Shown here in pieces: positions 7,534-17,278 of a stretch of 24,727 bases of DNA. The notes under the pieces are model-generated. The model searched no databases and had not been told where the DNA came from. It was given only the letters and a program-made list of their open reading frames with translations. Position numbers and translations under genes: made by a program. This DNA comes from 66-474 sp051962095 (GTDB lineage Bacteria > Pseudomonadota > Gammaproteobacteria > Xanthomonadales > Rhodanobacteraceae), in assembly GCA_051962095.1 (NCBI GenBank), contig JBQCCP010000056.1:1-24727 (forward strand). Reading direction: 5' to 3'. How positions within the stretch are numbered: the first letter of the stretch is position 1; each line of letters opens with the position of its first letter.

Positions 7534-10500
7534 ATGAATGCATTGCGCGCTCCCACCAGCGGGGCTGAAGTCGCCGCGATCGCGGCCGAGGTGCGGGTCA
7601 ACTGCGGCGCCGATGCCAAGGCGGCGGAGGCCTTCGCGAAGCTCCTGTGCAGCGAACTCGGCAGCGAGGAACTCGCGCGGCGCGGCGCCGACACCTGGGC
7701 CGCGCTGGTCGCGGACCTGTTCGGGTGGCTGCGCAAGCGGCCGGCCGGGCAGACCAACGTGCGGGCGTTCAATCCCGATCGCGAACACAACGGCTGGACC
7801 TGCCCGCATTCGGTGGTCGAGGTGGTGGCGGACGACGCGCCGTTCCTGGTCGATTCGCTGGAAATGGTCATCGCCGGGGCCGGCCTGCGCCTGCATCGCC
7901 TGATCCACCCGGTGCTGGAAGTGCAGCGGAACGCGCAAGGCCACGTGGAGTCGGTCGCGAGTTCCGACGGCGGCTCCGCGGAATCGGTGATGCACGCCGA
8001 AATCGATCGCGTGGACGATGCCACGCTGCACCAGCTCCAGGAAGTCGCGCAGGTGGCGCTGGGCGACGTGCGCGCGGCCGTCACCGATTGGCAGGCCATG
8101 CACGACAAGATGCTGGCGATCGCCGACGCGCTGCCGAACACCAAGACGCTGGACGCGTCGGAAATCGCCGAAGGCCAGGCGTTCCTGCGCTGGGCCGCGG
8201 ACAACCACTTCACCTTCCTGGGTTACCGCGAATACGACGTGGTGGCCGAGAAGGGCGACGAACTCCTGAAGGCGCGCGAAGGCTCGGGGCTTGGCATCCT
8301 GCGTGATCCGGGGCTCGCCACCGCGCCGCGTTCGATCAAGAGCCTCGCGGCCAGTCGCCTGCCGCAGTCGGGTTCGATGGACGCGATCATCCTGACCAAG
8401 ACCAACGCGCGTTCGCGGGTGCACCGGCCGGGCTACATGGATTACATCGGCGTGCTGCGCTTCGACGACAAGGGCAAGCCGATCGGCGAGTCGCGTTTCC
8501 TCGGGCTGTACACCTCGACGTCGTACATGCGCCGTCCGCAGGACGTGCCGCTGGTGCGCCAGAAGTTCGAATCGGTCGAGAAACGTTCCGGGCTGCGCCC
8601 GCAGTCGCATTCGGGCAAGGCGTTCCGCTCGATCATTGAAACCTTGCCGCGCGACGAGCTGCTGCAGGCTTCCGCGGACGAGTTGTTCTTGCTCGCGACG
8701 GGTATCTTCGAACTCAACGAGCAGCGGCGCGCACGGCTGTTCGTGCGCCGTGACGCCTACGGGCGGTTCTTCTCCTGTCTCGTGTTCATCCCGCGCGACC
8801 ACTACAGCGCCGCGGTGGGCGACCGCGTCAAGGACATGCTGCGCGAGGAACTGCACGGCGCGCATGTGGATGCGACGGTGCTGATCGGGGATTCACCGAT
8901 GGCGCGCATGCACGTGGTGGTGCGTCCGCGCGCGGGCGAACACGTGGACGTGGACCTGCCGCGGCTGGAAGCCAGGCTCGCGCCGATCGTTCGAAGCTGG
9001 CATGACGAGCTGCGCGAGGCGCTGGTCGGCGGCCTCGGCGAGGAGCGCGGCGCGCAACTGGCCAACCGCTGGGGCCGTGCGTTCACCGCGGGCTACATCG
9101 AGGACACCACGCCCGCGCGCGCGGCCGAGGACGTGGGCATCCTCACCGCGATGGCGGGCGCAGGCGAAGACATGCGCCTGGCGCTGCACGAGTCGTACCG
9201 CACGCCGGGCGAGCTGCACTTCAAGGTGTTCCGCGCCGGCAACGACATCCCGCTGTCCGATGCACTGCCGTTGCTGGAAAACGCCGGCATGAAGGTGGAC
9301 ACCGAACAGGTGCACGCGCTGGACGTCCGCAGCGGCAAGGCCTGCGTGCAGGATTTCGTGGTGCGTCCGGCGGCGCCGCTGCAGTTCAGGCTGGAAGACC
9401 TGCACGCGCGCTTCGAGGACCTGTTCCACGCCGCCTGGCACGGCCACGCGGAGAACGACCACTTCAACACGCTGGTGCTGCGCGCGGGGCTGAGCTGGCG
9501 GCAGATCGCGATGCTGCGCGGCTACTGCAAGTACCAGCAGCAGGTCGGCACGCCATTCTCGCAGGCGTACATGGAGGAAACCCTCAACCGCTATCCGATG
9601 ATCGCGGGGTTGCTGGTCGAGCTGTTCGAGGCCAAGTTCGACCCGGGCCGCGAAGTGGGAGATGACGCGAGTCGTCAGCGCGCGCGCGAAGCGCTGCAAC
9701 GCGAAGTCGGTACGTTGACGCCCAAGGCGGTGCTCGACGCCAACCCGGATTTCGTGTCGCAGGTCGTTGCGCTGCTGGACCAGCCGCGCGACGTGCAGGT
9801 GGAAGGGCTGATCAACGCGATCAAGGTGCTGCTGACCAACGTGTCGAGCCTCGACGACGATCGCATCCTGCGCGGCTTCATGGGGCTGATCCGCGCCACG
9901 CTGCGCACCAGCTACTTCCAGTTGCACGACGGCAAGCCCGCCGAATACATCAGCTACAAGTTCGATTCGCACCAGGTGCCGGACATCCCGAAGCCGGTGC
10001 CGTACCGCGAAATCTGGGTGTACGCGCCGCGTGTGGAAGGCGTGCACCTGCGCTTTGGGCCGGTCGCGCGCGGCGGCCTGCGCTGGTCGGACCGGCGCGA
10101 GGATTTCCGCACCGAAGTGCTGGGCCTCGTCAAGGCGCAGATGGTGAAGAACACCGTGATCGTGCCGGTGGGTTCCAAGGGCGGCTTCTTCGTGAAGCGT
10201 CCGCCGGCCGAGCGCGATGCGCTGCTGGAAGAGGGCATCGCCTGCTACAAGATGTTCATCAACGGCCTGCTCGACATCACCGACAACATCGATACGGCCG
10301 CGAACAAGGTGCTGCATCCCGCCGACGTGGTGCGCCACGATGCGGATGACCCGTACCTGGTGGTCGCGGCGGACAAGGGCACGGCCAAGTTCTCCGACAT
10401 CGCCAACGGCATTTCGATCGCGCACAACTACTGGCTGGGCGATGCGTTCGCGTCGGGCGGTTCGGCGGGCTACGACCACAAGGGCATGGGCATCACCGCC

Positions 10501-12471
10501 AAGGGCGGTTGGGAGTCGGTGAAACGGCACTTCCGCGCGCTGGGCCACGACTGCCAGAGCGAGGACTTCACCTGCGTCGGCATCGGCGACATGTCGGGCG
10601 ACGTGTTCGGCAATGGCATGCTGCTGTCCAAGCACACGCGCCTGCTGGCGGCGTTCGACCATCGCCACATCTTCATCGACCCGAACCCCGATGCCGCGGG
10701 TTCCTTCATCGAGCGCGAACGGATGTTCAAGCTGCCGCGCTCGTCGTGGGACGATTACGACAAGTCGAAGATCTCGAAGGGCGGCGGCGTATTCGCGCGC
10801 AGCCTGAAATCCATCGCGATCACGCCGGAAATCCGCAGCGCGCTCGGAATCGGCGAGGACGTGGAATCGCTATCGCCGATCGAACTGATCAGCGCGATCC
10901 TGAAGGCGCCGGTGGACCTTTTGTGGAACGGCGGCATCGGCACCTACGTCAAGGCGGCTTCGGAATCGAATGCCGACGTGGGCGACCGCGCCAACAACGC
11001 GCTGCGCATCAACGGCGGCGATCTTCGCTGCAAGATCGTGGGCGAGGGCGGCAACCTCGGCTTCACCCAGAAGGGCCGCATCGAAGCCGCGCAGAAGGGC
11101 GTGATCCTCAACACCGACTTCATCGACAACTCGGCGGGCGTGGATACCTCCGATCACGAGGTCAACATCAAGATCCTGCTGAACGACGCGGTGCAGCGCG
11201 GCGAGATGGACATCGAGGCGCGCAACAAGTTGCTGCACTCGATGACCGACGAAGTCGAGAAGCTGGTGCTGTGGGACAACTACCGCCAGACCGTCGCGAT
11301 CAGCCTGATGGAACGCATGTCGGTGAGCCGCATCGGTTCCAAGGCGCACTTCATTCGCACGCTGGAGTCACGCGGCCAGCTCGATCGCCAGATCGAATCG
11401 CTGCCGTCCGATGCGGAACTCGCCGAGCGCCGCACCCACCACCAAGGCCTGACCCGGCCGGAACTGGCGGTGCTGCTGTCGTATTCCAAGATCGTGCTGT
11501 ACCAGCAGTTGCTGGATTCCGACGTGCCGGAGGATCCGTTCCTGTCGCACGAACTGGTGCGCTACTTCCCCGAACCGCTGCACGAGAAATATGCGGCGCA
11601 CATGCAGCGCCATCGCCTGAAGCGCGAGATCATCGCGACCGCGGTCACCAACTCCATCGTCAACCGCATGGGTGCCACCTTCGTGCTGCGCAGCCAGGAG
11701 GACACCGGGGAAACCGCGGCGGCGGTGGTGAAGGCCTACAACGCGGCGCGCCAGATCCTGCACGCGCGCGAGCTGTGGTCGGGCATCGACGCGCTGGATG
11801 GCAAGGTCAGCGAACCCGCGCAGATCGACGCGTTGATGAAGGTCTGGTCGCTGCTGCGCCACATCTCGCGCTGGGTGCTCAACCTTCCGGGCACGGTGCT
11901 CGGCATCACGGACCTGGTGCAGCGCTATCAGCCGGGCATGGACAAGCTGCGTGCGGGCTTGCCCGAGTTGCTTACGCAAACCGGCCGCGCTTCCTGGAAC
12001 GTAGACCTCGAGAAGTGGCAGGGGATGGGTTTCCCCGCCGAGCTGGCGAAGAAACTCGCCACGCTGCCGTTGCTGGAAGTGGCGATGGACGTGATCGAAA
12101 CCTCGCTCGAATCCGGCCGTCCGGTGGAACACGTCGCGCGCGTGTTCTTCGATCTCGGCGAGGCGCTCGACATCGAGTGGCTGCGAGGCCAGATCGAGAG
12201 GCTGCCGGTGGAAAGCCGCTGGCACGCACAGGCGCGCGGCGCGTTGCGCGACGAACTGGCGGTGCAGCAGCGCGCGATGGTCAGCCAGATCCTCTCGTCA
12301 GAACAGGCGAAGCAGGCTGCCGATGGCGCGGTGTCCGCGTGGCTGCAACGCGACAATCCGCAACTGCAATTCACCCGCGGGATGCTGGACGAGATCCGCG
12401 GCGTGGATGTCGACTATCCGATCGCTTCGGTGGCATTGCGCCGCCTCGCGCAAATCGCGCAGTCGGTTTGA
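7534..12471 (+). CDS. gdhB: NAD-specific glutamate dehydrogenase, large (180-kDa) class
   Basis: Converts L-glutamate to 2-oxoglutarate and ammonia with NAD+, a catabolic entry from amino acids to the TCA cycle. The 1,645-residue length fits the L_180 class (about 1,600 residues) known from Pseudomonas and Streptomyces. The first half holds the long N-terminal ACT-like regulatory region. The catalytic core is marked by GGLRWSDRREDFRTEVLGLVKAQMVKNTVIVPVGSKGGF, with lysines 872 and 882. It continues with VGIGDMSGDVFGNGMLLSKHTRL (1015-1037) and IVGEGGNLGFTQKGRIE in the nucleotide-binding part, followed by the long C-terminal helical domain. I chose ATG 7534 because the protein family begins near here; the ribosome-binding site is weak. 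The open frame reaches back to 6259 only as antisense of the efflux adaptor. An in-frame ATG near 7474 is an alternative start. Confidence 0.96.
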   Translation: MNALRAPTSGAEVAAIAAEVRVNCGADAKAAEAFAKLLCSELGSEELARRGADTWAALVADLFGWLRKRPAGQTNVRAFNPDREHNGWTCPHSVVEVVADDAPFLVDSLEMVIAGAGLRLHRLIHPVLEVQRNAQGHVESVASSDGGSAESVMHAEIDRVDDATLHQLQEVAQVALGDVRAAVTDWQAMHDKMLAIADALPNTKTLDASEIAEGQAFLRWAADNHFTFLGYREYDVVAEKGDELLKAREGSGLGILRDPGLATAPRSIKSLAASRLPQSGSMDAIILTKTNARSRVHRPGYMDYIGVLRFDDKGKPIGESRFLGLYTSTSYMRRPQDVPLVRQKFESVEKRSGLRPQSHSGKAFRSIIETLPRDELLQASADELFLLATGIFELNEQRRARLFVRRDAYGRFFSCLVFIPRDHYSAAVGDRVKDMLREELHGAHVDATVLIGDSPMARMHVVVRPRAGEHVDVDLPRLEARLAPIVRSWHDELREALVGGLGEERGAQLANRWGRAFTAGYIEDTTPARAAEDVGILTAMAGAGEDMRLALHESYRTPGELHFKVFRAGNDIPLSDALPLLENAGMKVDTEQVHALDVRSGKACVQDFVVRPAAPLQFRLEDLHARFEDLFHAAWHGHAENDHFNTLVLRAGLSWRQIAMLRGYCKYQQQVGTPFSQAYMEETLNRYPMIAGLLVELFEAKFDPGREVGDDASRQRAREALQREVGTLTPKAVLDANPDFVSQVVALLDQPRDVQVEGLINAIKVLLTNVSSLDDDRILRGFMGLIRATLRTSYFQLHDGKPAEYISYKFDSHQVPDIPKPVPYREIWVYAPRVEGVHLRFGPVARGGLRWSDRREDFRTEVLGLVKAQMVKNTVIVPVGSKGGFFVKRPPAERDALLEEGIACYKMFINGLLDITDNIDTAANKVLHPADVVRHDADDPYLVVAADKGTAKFSDIANGISIAHNYWLGDAFASGGSAGYDHKGMGITAKGGWESVKRHFRALGHDCQSEDFTCVGIGDMSGDVFGNGMLLSKHTRLLAAFDHRHIFIDPNPDAAGSFIERERMFKLPRSSWDDYDKSKISKGGGVFARSLKSIAITPEIRSALGIGEDVESLSPIELISAILKAPVDLLWNGGIGTYVKAASESNADVGDRANNALRINGGDLRCKIVGEGGNLGFTQKGRIEAAQKGVILNTDFIDNSAGVDTSDHEVNIKILLNDAVQRGEMDIEARNKLLHSMTDEVEKLVLWDNYRQTVAISLMERMSVSRIGSKAHFIRTLESRGQLDRQIESLPSDAELAERRTHHQGLTRPELAVLLSYSKIVLYQQLLDSDVPEDPFLSHELVRYFPEPLHEKYAAHMQRHRLKREIIATAVTNSIVNRMGATFVLRSQEDTGETAAAVVKAYNAARQILHARELWSGIDALDGKVSEPAQIDALMKVWSLLRHISRWVLNLPGTVLGITDLVQRYQPGMDKLRAGLPELLTQTGRASWNVDLEKWQGMGFPAELAKKLATLPLLEVAMDVIETSLESGRPVEHVARVFFDLGEALDIEWLRGQIERLPVESRWHAQARGALRDELAVQQRAMVSQILSSEQAKQAADGAVSAWLQRDNPQLQFTRGMLDEIRGVDVDYPIASVALRRLAQIAQSV

Positions 12472-12478
12472 GAAACGG

Positions 12479-12507
12479 CGCACGCGATGCTTGGGGCATC
12501 GCGTGCG
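12479..12507 (+). terminator. Hairpin after gdhB, probable terminator
   Basis: A perfect 12-bp stem (12479-12490, CGCACGCGATGC; 12496-12507 its complement) with a TTGGG loop starts 7 nt after the gdhB stop. It lies between the convergent gdhB and cytochrome b561 genes. No T-run follows on either side, so it may be an mRNA 3'-end stabiliser or act with Rho rather than a classical intrinsic terminator. Confidence 0.6.
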
Positions 12508-12530
12508 GTCGCTGCAAGGGTCCGCGGGCG

Positions 12531-13079
12531 TCACGCGCCCGGAAGCATGCGCTGCAGCACCCGGTCGCGGCGAATGAAGTAGTGGTACAGCGCCGCAGCG
12601 ACGTGCAGTCCCACCAGCGGAAGAATCCCGTATTCCGCGACCAGCGTGTGGATGTCGCCGGTCCAGCGCCAGCTCGCGTCGTGGGTGGCGACCAGCTGCG
12701 GCACGTGCACCAGCCCGAAGAACGTGATCGGCATGCCGCGGTACGAGGCGTTGATCCAGCCCAGCAGCGGCACCACGAGCAGCAACAGGTAAAGCAGCCA
12801 GTGGATCACGCGTGCCGAGCGCACCTGCCATGGCGGCACGCCCGCCTCCGGCGTGGGTTCGCCATGGATGATCCGCCAGATCAGGCGCACGACGATCACG
12901 CCGAGGATCAGCACGCCGATCGAGAAGTGCAGGCTGATCAGCGTGGTCACCGGTGTGTTGCGGCCGATGTGCGGCATCGTCCAGCCGACGATGTACTGCG
13001 CGACCAGCAGCGCGAGGATCAGCCAGTGGAGGAAGATCGCGGTGCGCGTGTAGCGGCCTTGCGTGCTGACGACCATCAT
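12531..13079 (-). CDS. Cytochrome b561 (CybB family)
   Basis: Membrane b-type cytochrome of 182 residues that is likely to move electrons between quinol and an acceptor. Four hydrophobic segments are seen at about residues 15-33, 47-68, 91-109 and 148-168. Histidines placed to bind haem are H18 (FLHWL), H51 (SLHFSIG), H144 (DIHTL) and H159 (GLHVAAALYHYF), as in the four-helix CybB fold. The start is ATG 13079 or the adjacent ATG 13076; a strong AGGAGG site sits 1 nt before the first and 4 nt before the second, which favours 13076. It lies alone on the minus strand between the gdhB hairpin and nadK. The acceptor is unknown; CybB of E. coli is reported as a superoxide:ubiquinone oxidoreductase. 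Confidence 0.92.
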   Translation of the reverse strand: MMVVSTQGRYTRTAIFLHWLILALLVAQYIVGWTMPHIGRNTPVTTLISLHFSIGVLILGVIVVRLIWRIIHGEPTPEAGVPPWQVRSARVIHWLLYLLLLVVPLLGWINASYRGMPITFFGLVHVPQLVATHDASWRWTGDIHTLVAEYGILPLVGLHVAAALYHYFIRRDRVLQRMLPGA

Positions 13080-13165
13080 GCCTCCTGCCGTTGTCGCAGT
13101 GGTTCCGGCTATTGGCCAACTCTACCGCAGTCATCGCTGCGCGATCGTGGTACTCGATCGATGTT

Positions 13166-13957
13166 TCACAACTCGAACTGCTCGTCCAGGATCCGCTGCG
13201 CTAGGCTGCGCTCGGGATCGAACAGCAGGGTGATCGCGCGTTCGCGCGCCTGGCGGACGCGAATCTCCACGGCATCGCGCACTTCGTGGAAATCGGCCGT
13301 CGCGCTGAGCGGGCGATGATCCGGTTCCAGCGTGCGCAAGCCGATTTGCGTGGCGACCGGCAGCAGCGCGCCGCGCCAGCGACGCGGACGGAACGGGCTG
13401 ATCGGGGTGAGCGCCAGCACGTTGGCATCCAGCGGCAGGATCGGCCCGTGCGCCGACAGGTTGTAGGCGGTGGAACCCGCGGGCGTCGCGACCAGCAGGC
13501 CGTCGCAGATCAGGTTGGCGAGTTTCACTTCGCCGTTCAGCGCCACTTCGATGTGGGCGGCCTGGTTGGTTTGCCGCAGCAGCGAAATTTCGTTGAAGGC
13601 CAGCGCGTCGACCTCGGTGCCGTCGCGTTGCCTGGCGTGCATTTCCAAGGGGTGCAGGACCGCGGGGCGCGCCGCCGCGATCCGCGCGGGAAGTCCGTCG
13701 GGCAGGTAACGGTTCATCAGGAAGCCGACCCGGCCGAGTTTCATGCCGTACACCGACAGGCCATGGCCGAGTTGCGCGTGCAGGGTACGCAACATGAAGC
13801 CGTCACCGCCCAGGGCGACGATCACGTCCGCATCGTCAGGTGACACCGAACCGTAGAGGTCCTGCAGGTGATCACAGGCCGCGCGCGCCTTGTCGGAGGC
13901 GGACGCGACGAAGGCCAGCTTCGGGCTGGAGGAAACCGGGCGCGGTGCGGTGGCCAT
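13166..13957 (-). CDS. nadK: NAD kinase (Xanthomonas-type, atypical)
   Basis: Phosphorylates NAD to NADP with ATP, the only de novo source of NADP. The 263-residue protein shows the kinase motif ALGGDGFMLRTLH (GGDG at residues 50-53) and the nucleotide-binding segment NEISLLRQTNQAAHIEV. It also has LICDGLLVATPAGSTAYNLSAHGPILPL, the family's GDGxxxxTPxGSTAY motif, here with cysteine in the ICDG part. The segment VYGMKLGRVGFLMN replaces the usual G(V/I)NxGxLGFLT, a variant I associate with xanthomonad NadK. I chose ATG 13957 to match the usual length near 258; ATG 13993 (MDDRTNLDQ) is an alternative. It lies 65 nt downstream of fimX on the same strand and probably shares its transcript. Confidence 0.94.
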   Translation of the reverse strand: MATAPRPVSSSPKLAFVASASDKARAACDHLQDLYGSVSPDDADVIVALGGDGFMLRTLHAQLGHGLSVYGMKLGRVGFLMNRYLPDGLPARIAAARPAVLHPLEMHARQRDGTEVDALAFNEISLLRQTNQAAHIEVALNGEVKLANLICDGLLVATPAGSTAYNLSAHGPILPLDANVLALTPISPFRPRRWRGALLPVATQIGLRTLEPDHRPLSATADFHEVRDAVEIRVRQARERAITLLFDPERSLAQRILDEQFEL

Positions 13958-14022
13958 GCCGCCAGTTTGATCGAGATTTGTGCGATCGTCCATGATCGGC
14001 CGCGTCGCCGACGATTGGCGAC

Positions 14023-16092
14023 TCAGCTCAACGACCGCATCTCCGACGACGGCTCGGCCAGGAAGTTGCCCTGTGCGAAGTTCACGCCAGCCGAGAACAG
14101 CATCGGCATGCTGGTCGCCTCCTCGATCCACTCGACCATGGTGCGCTTGCCGCCGGCGTGCGCCTGCGAACACAACTCGCGCACCTTCAATTCGTTTTCG
14201 GAATGGTGGGCGAGATCGACGGTGAGGGCGCGGTCGAGCTTCAGGAAGTCGGCGTCGATGTGCTTCAGCGCCTGGAACGAATTGAGGCCCGAGCCGAACT
14301 GCTCCAGCCCGAAACCGCCGCCGCTCTGGCGCCAGCGCTCGACGAATTCACGCGCGGGCTTCAGGCAGGTCATCACCTTGGCTTCAGGCACTTCGAACAC
14401 CAGTTGCGAGGCCTTCACGCCGGCCGCGGCGAGTTTCGCATCCACCCAGTCGGCCAGTTTCTCGTCGTGCAGGGTGAGCGTGGACAGCTTGATGAACAGG
14501 GTAACGTTGGCCGAGCCGCTGCTGCGCTTGCCGAGCGCGGCGATCGCATGCTCGATCACCCAGCGGTCGATCGCCAGCAGGCGGTCGTTGCGTTCCGCGA
14601 TCGGCAGGAAATGCGAGGGCAGCACTTCTTCCGTCGGGCCGCGGATGCGCAGCAGCACTTCGTAGAATTCGCCTTCCTCGCCCTGCAGGCTGACCACCGG
14701 CTGGTAGTAGAGAAGGAAGCCGTCCTGCTGCAGCGCGTTGTCGATCATGTCCAGCCATTGCTGCTGACGCGCGGCCTCGGCTTTGTCGGCGGCGGCCGGG
14801 TCGTGGATGTCGACGCGGTTGCCGCCCTGGCCGGAGGCCGCGCGCAGCGCGTCGTCGGCCAGCGACAACAGCACCTGCGATTTCGCGTTCTTCTCGCCGA
14901 GCAGGCTGCCGCCGATGCTGATCGTGAGGCTGGTGGAACGTCCGCCGGCTTCGATGATGGCCGTCTCGACGCTGGCGCGCAGCGCCTCGGCGATCTGCAG
15001 CGCCTCGGCCTGGGTGCGGCCCGACAGCAGGATGCCGAACGAATGATCACCGATGCGGCCGGCGCGGTCGGAGGGGTGCAGGCGCTGCTTGATGGTACCG
15101 GCTAGCTGGCGCAGTACGTCGTCGGCGCCGGTGATGCCGACGGTGTCGAGCACCGCGCGGTAATTGTCGGGTTCCAGCAACAGCAGCGCCTGGTCGGTGC
15201 TTCCGTCGATCGCGCGCGCCACGGCCTCATCCACGCATTCGAGGAAGTGGGTGCGGTTGGAAAGACCGGTGAGTGGATCCTGCGTCTTCAGGCGGCGCAG
15301 TTCTTCCTCGGTCGCGGTATTGGTGGCCGGCAGGCGGAACACGATCTGCTGGCAGGGTTCGCCTTCATACGTTGCAGGCGAGAATTCCATCACCGCCTCG
15401 AAGGTGCTGCCATCCGCGCGCTGCGCGGTGAGGTCCAGCTTCGGCGGCGGCTTCTCGCCGCGCGCGAGGCGTTTCAGCAGGTCCTTGAAGTCGGCGGTGT
15501 GTTGCGGCGCGACCAGGTCGAGGATGGTCAGGCCTTCCACATCCTCGAAACTCTCGAAGCCGAACATTTCGAGATAGGCGTTGTTGGCGCGGACGTGAGT
15601 GCCTTCATGGATGTAGGCGATCGGGTCGCGCGAAGAATCCAGCAGCGAATCGCAGCGGCGTTCCGATTCGCGCAACGCGGCTTCCAGCCGGCGCACGTTG
15701 CGGCGCGTGTTCAGCGCATCCAGCTCCCGCCGCACCACGTTCTGCAGCTGGTCATGGCGGGTGCGCAGCGCGATGCCGCGCACGCTGCCGTGCGCCAGGA
15801 TTGCGGCGATCACGTCGTCGGTGAGCTTGTCGGCGAGCGCCAGCAGCGCCACATCCTTGCCGGTCGCATCCAGTGCGCGTCCGATTTCGGCGAGGGAAAT
15901 TTCCTTGCAGCCCGGATTGGCCAGCACCAGGTCCGGGGTGAACGACTCCAGCGTCGCGGCCAGTTCTTCTTCGGTCGAGATCCGTTGCGGGCGCAGCGCG
16001 ATGCCGCTGTTGCGCAACACGCTGATGATCTGCTCGGCGTCCTCGGCCTGATCCTCGGCGATGATCAGCTTGGTGATGGGTTCGGACAACAT
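14023..16092 (-). CDS. fimX: FimX-like c-di-GMP effector (REC-PAS-GGDEF-EAL, degenerate)
   Basis: Likely cytoplasmic c-di-GMP receptor that promotes type IV pilus assembly and twitching, acting with a PilZ protein and PilB. It has 689 residues from ATG 16092, the length I recall for Xanthomonas FimX. The order is a receiver-like domain (about 1-125, starting TKLIIAEDQAEDAEQI), a PAS domain (about 150-260, with SRDPIAYIHEGTHVRANNAYLEMFGFES), then GGDEF (about 270-430) and EAL (about 440-689). Both enzymatic domains are degenerate. GGDEF reads GDHSF at 348-352, EAL reads EVL at 478-480, and the metal-binding DDFG motif reads EQFGSG from 597. So it should bind c-di-GMP rather than make or degrade it. 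GAAGG lies 6 nt before the start. Homology is by motif and length. Confidence 0.9.
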   Translation of the reverse strand: MLSEPITKLIIAEDQAEDAEQIISVLRNSGIALRPQRISTEEELAATLESFTPDLVLANPGCKEISLAEIGRALDATGKDVALLALADKLTDDVIAAILAHGSVRGIALRTRHDQLQNVVRRELDALNTRRNVRRLEAALRESERRCDSLLDSSRDPIAYIHEGTHVRANNAYLEMFGFESFEDVEGLTILDLVAPQHTADFKDLLKRLARGEKPPPKLDLTAQRADGSTFEAVMEFSPATYEGEPCQQIVFRLPATNTATEEELRRLKTQDPLTGLSNRTHFLECVDEAVARAIDGSTDQALLLLEPDNYRAVLDTVGITGADDVLRQLAGTIKQRLHPSDRAGRIGDHSFGILLSGRTQAEALQIAEALRASVETAIIEAGGRSTSLTISIGGSLLGEKNAKSQVLLSLADDALRAASGQGGNRVDIHDPAAADKAEAARQQQWLDMIDNALQQDGFLLYYQPVVSLQGEEGEFYEVLLRIRGPTEEVLPSHFLPIAERNDRLLAIDRWVIEHAIAALGKRSSGSANVTLFIKLSTLTLHDEKLADWVDAKLAAAGVKASQLVFEVPEAKVMTCLKPAREFVERWRQSGGGFGLEQFGSGLNSFQALKHIDADFLKLDRALTVDLAHHSENELKVRELCSQAHAGGKRTMVEWIEEATSMPMLFSAGVNFAQGNFLAEPSSEMRSLS

Positions 16093-16270
16093 GGACGGCC
16101 TTCGGCTGAACTCACTTCTTCGCATTGCGGTGCGGCGGGCGTTTCAAGCGGCGTCCGTGCCGTTTGCTCTGTGCCGGCCGGTGTCGATCGCTGGTGCCGG
16201 GACCCCTTGGCCGCTCCGCGAACCAAGCAGGCTTTGTACCCGATCGACGCTGATTCCGCCAGCGGACGCG

Positions 16271-17278
16271 TCACAACAGGCGCTTGCCCGGTTCGCCCGG
16301 CACCTCGCGCACCAGCCGGGGCACCAGATACCCGGGAAGCCGTGCACGCAGCGTGCCCACCAGCTCGCGCGCACGGTCGTCGGTCACCTCGAAATGCGCC
16401 GCGCCGCGCACCCGGTCGAGCTGGTGCAGGTAATAGGGCAGCACGCCGAAGGCGAACAGACGCTCGGAAAGTCCGGCCAGCGCTTCGGCATCGTCGTTGA
16501 CCCCGCGCAGCAGCACCGACTGGTTGAGCAGCGTCGCGCCGGCTTCCCGCAAGCGCGCGCAAGCCGCGCCAACACTCGCGTCCAGCTCGCGCGGATGGTT
16601 GGCGTGCAGCACTACCACGCGCTGCAACGGGAGGGCCGCGAGCCAGGCGCAAAAGGCATTGTCGATGCGTTCGGGAAGCACCACCGGCAGGCGCGAATGG
16701 ATGCGCAGGCGGATCACGTGCGGCAGCCCGCGTAGCGCTTCCGTCAGATCCGTCAACTTTTGTGTCGACAGCACCAGCGGGTCGCCGCCCGACAGGATCA
16801 CTTCGCGGATCGAGGTGTCGTTCGCCAGGAAATCGATGGCTTCGCGCCATGCATGGGCGGCGGCCAGTTCTTCCGCGTAGGGAAAATGCCGGCGAAAGCA
16901 GTAGCGGCAGTTCACGGCGCAGGAGCCGGCCGCGATCAGCAGCGCGCGGCCGTCGTATTTGTGCAGCACGCCTTGCGCCGCGGCGGCCTCGAGATCGCCC
17001 ACCGCGTCGTCCGTGAATCCGGGCGCGTCGTCCAGTTCGGCCAGCTGCGGCAGCACCTGCAGCAACAGCGGGTCGGCCGGATCGCCGTGGCGCATCCGTG
17101 CGACGAAGCCGCGAGGCACCTTGAGCGCAAAACCGGCATCGCCGGCCGGCAGGTGATCCGCGAAATGCGGCAGGCCCACCAGTGCCAGCAACTCGTGCGG
17201 ATCGGTGACGGCATCGCGCAGCGATTGCCGCCAGTCGGGCAAGCCGTGCTGCGTGGATTGGCCGAATGCAGTTATCAT
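16271..17278 (-). CDS. epmB: EF-P lysine 2,3-aminomutase EpmB (radical SAM)
   Basis: Radical-SAM enzyme that converts (S)-alpha-lysine to (R)-beta-lysine for modification of elongation factor P. The 335-residue protein carries the cluster motif with Cys120, Cys124 and Cys127 (CAVNCRYCFRRHFPY). It also has LSGGDPLVLS, RIHSRLPVVLPERI and a C-terminus PYYLHQLDRVRGAAHFEV that fits the KamA/YjeK family. The N-terminus, DWRQSLRDAVTDPHELLALVGL, resembles E. coli EpmB, which supports ATG 17278. It is divergent from efp across 104 bp, so enzyme and substrate share a control region. The partner ligase epmA is not in this window. A TAAAAT -10-like box is at 17318-17323 on this strand, with a poor -35. 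Confidence 0.95.
   Translation of the reverse strand: MITAFGQSTQHGLPDWRQSLRDAVTDPHELLALVGLPHFADHLPAGDAGFALKVPRGFVARMRHGDPADPLLLQVLPQLAELDDAPGFTDDAVGDLEAAAAQGVLHKYDGRALLIAAGSCAVNCRYCFRRHFPYAEELAAAHAWREAIDFLANDTSIREVILSGGDPLVLSTQKLTDLTEALRGLPHVIRLRIHSRLPVVLPERIDNAFCAWLAALPLQRVVVLHANHPRELDASVGAACARLREAGATLLNQSVLLRGVNDDAEALAGLSERLFAFGVLPYYLHQLDRVRGAAHFEVTDDRARELVGTLRARLPGYLVPRLVREVPGEPGKRLL

Noticed and set aside
8893..10668. 591-codon minus-strand frame inside gdhB
   Set aside because: His/Arg/Gln-rich antisense translation typical of high-GC codon structure; no ribosome-binding site or recognisable fold.
10509..13319. 936-codon plus-strand frame through gdhB, cytochrome b561 and nadK
   Set aside because: It crosses genes on both strands and a hairpin, and its translation is Arg-rich without similarity. 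GC-rich DNA commonly leaves such frames open.
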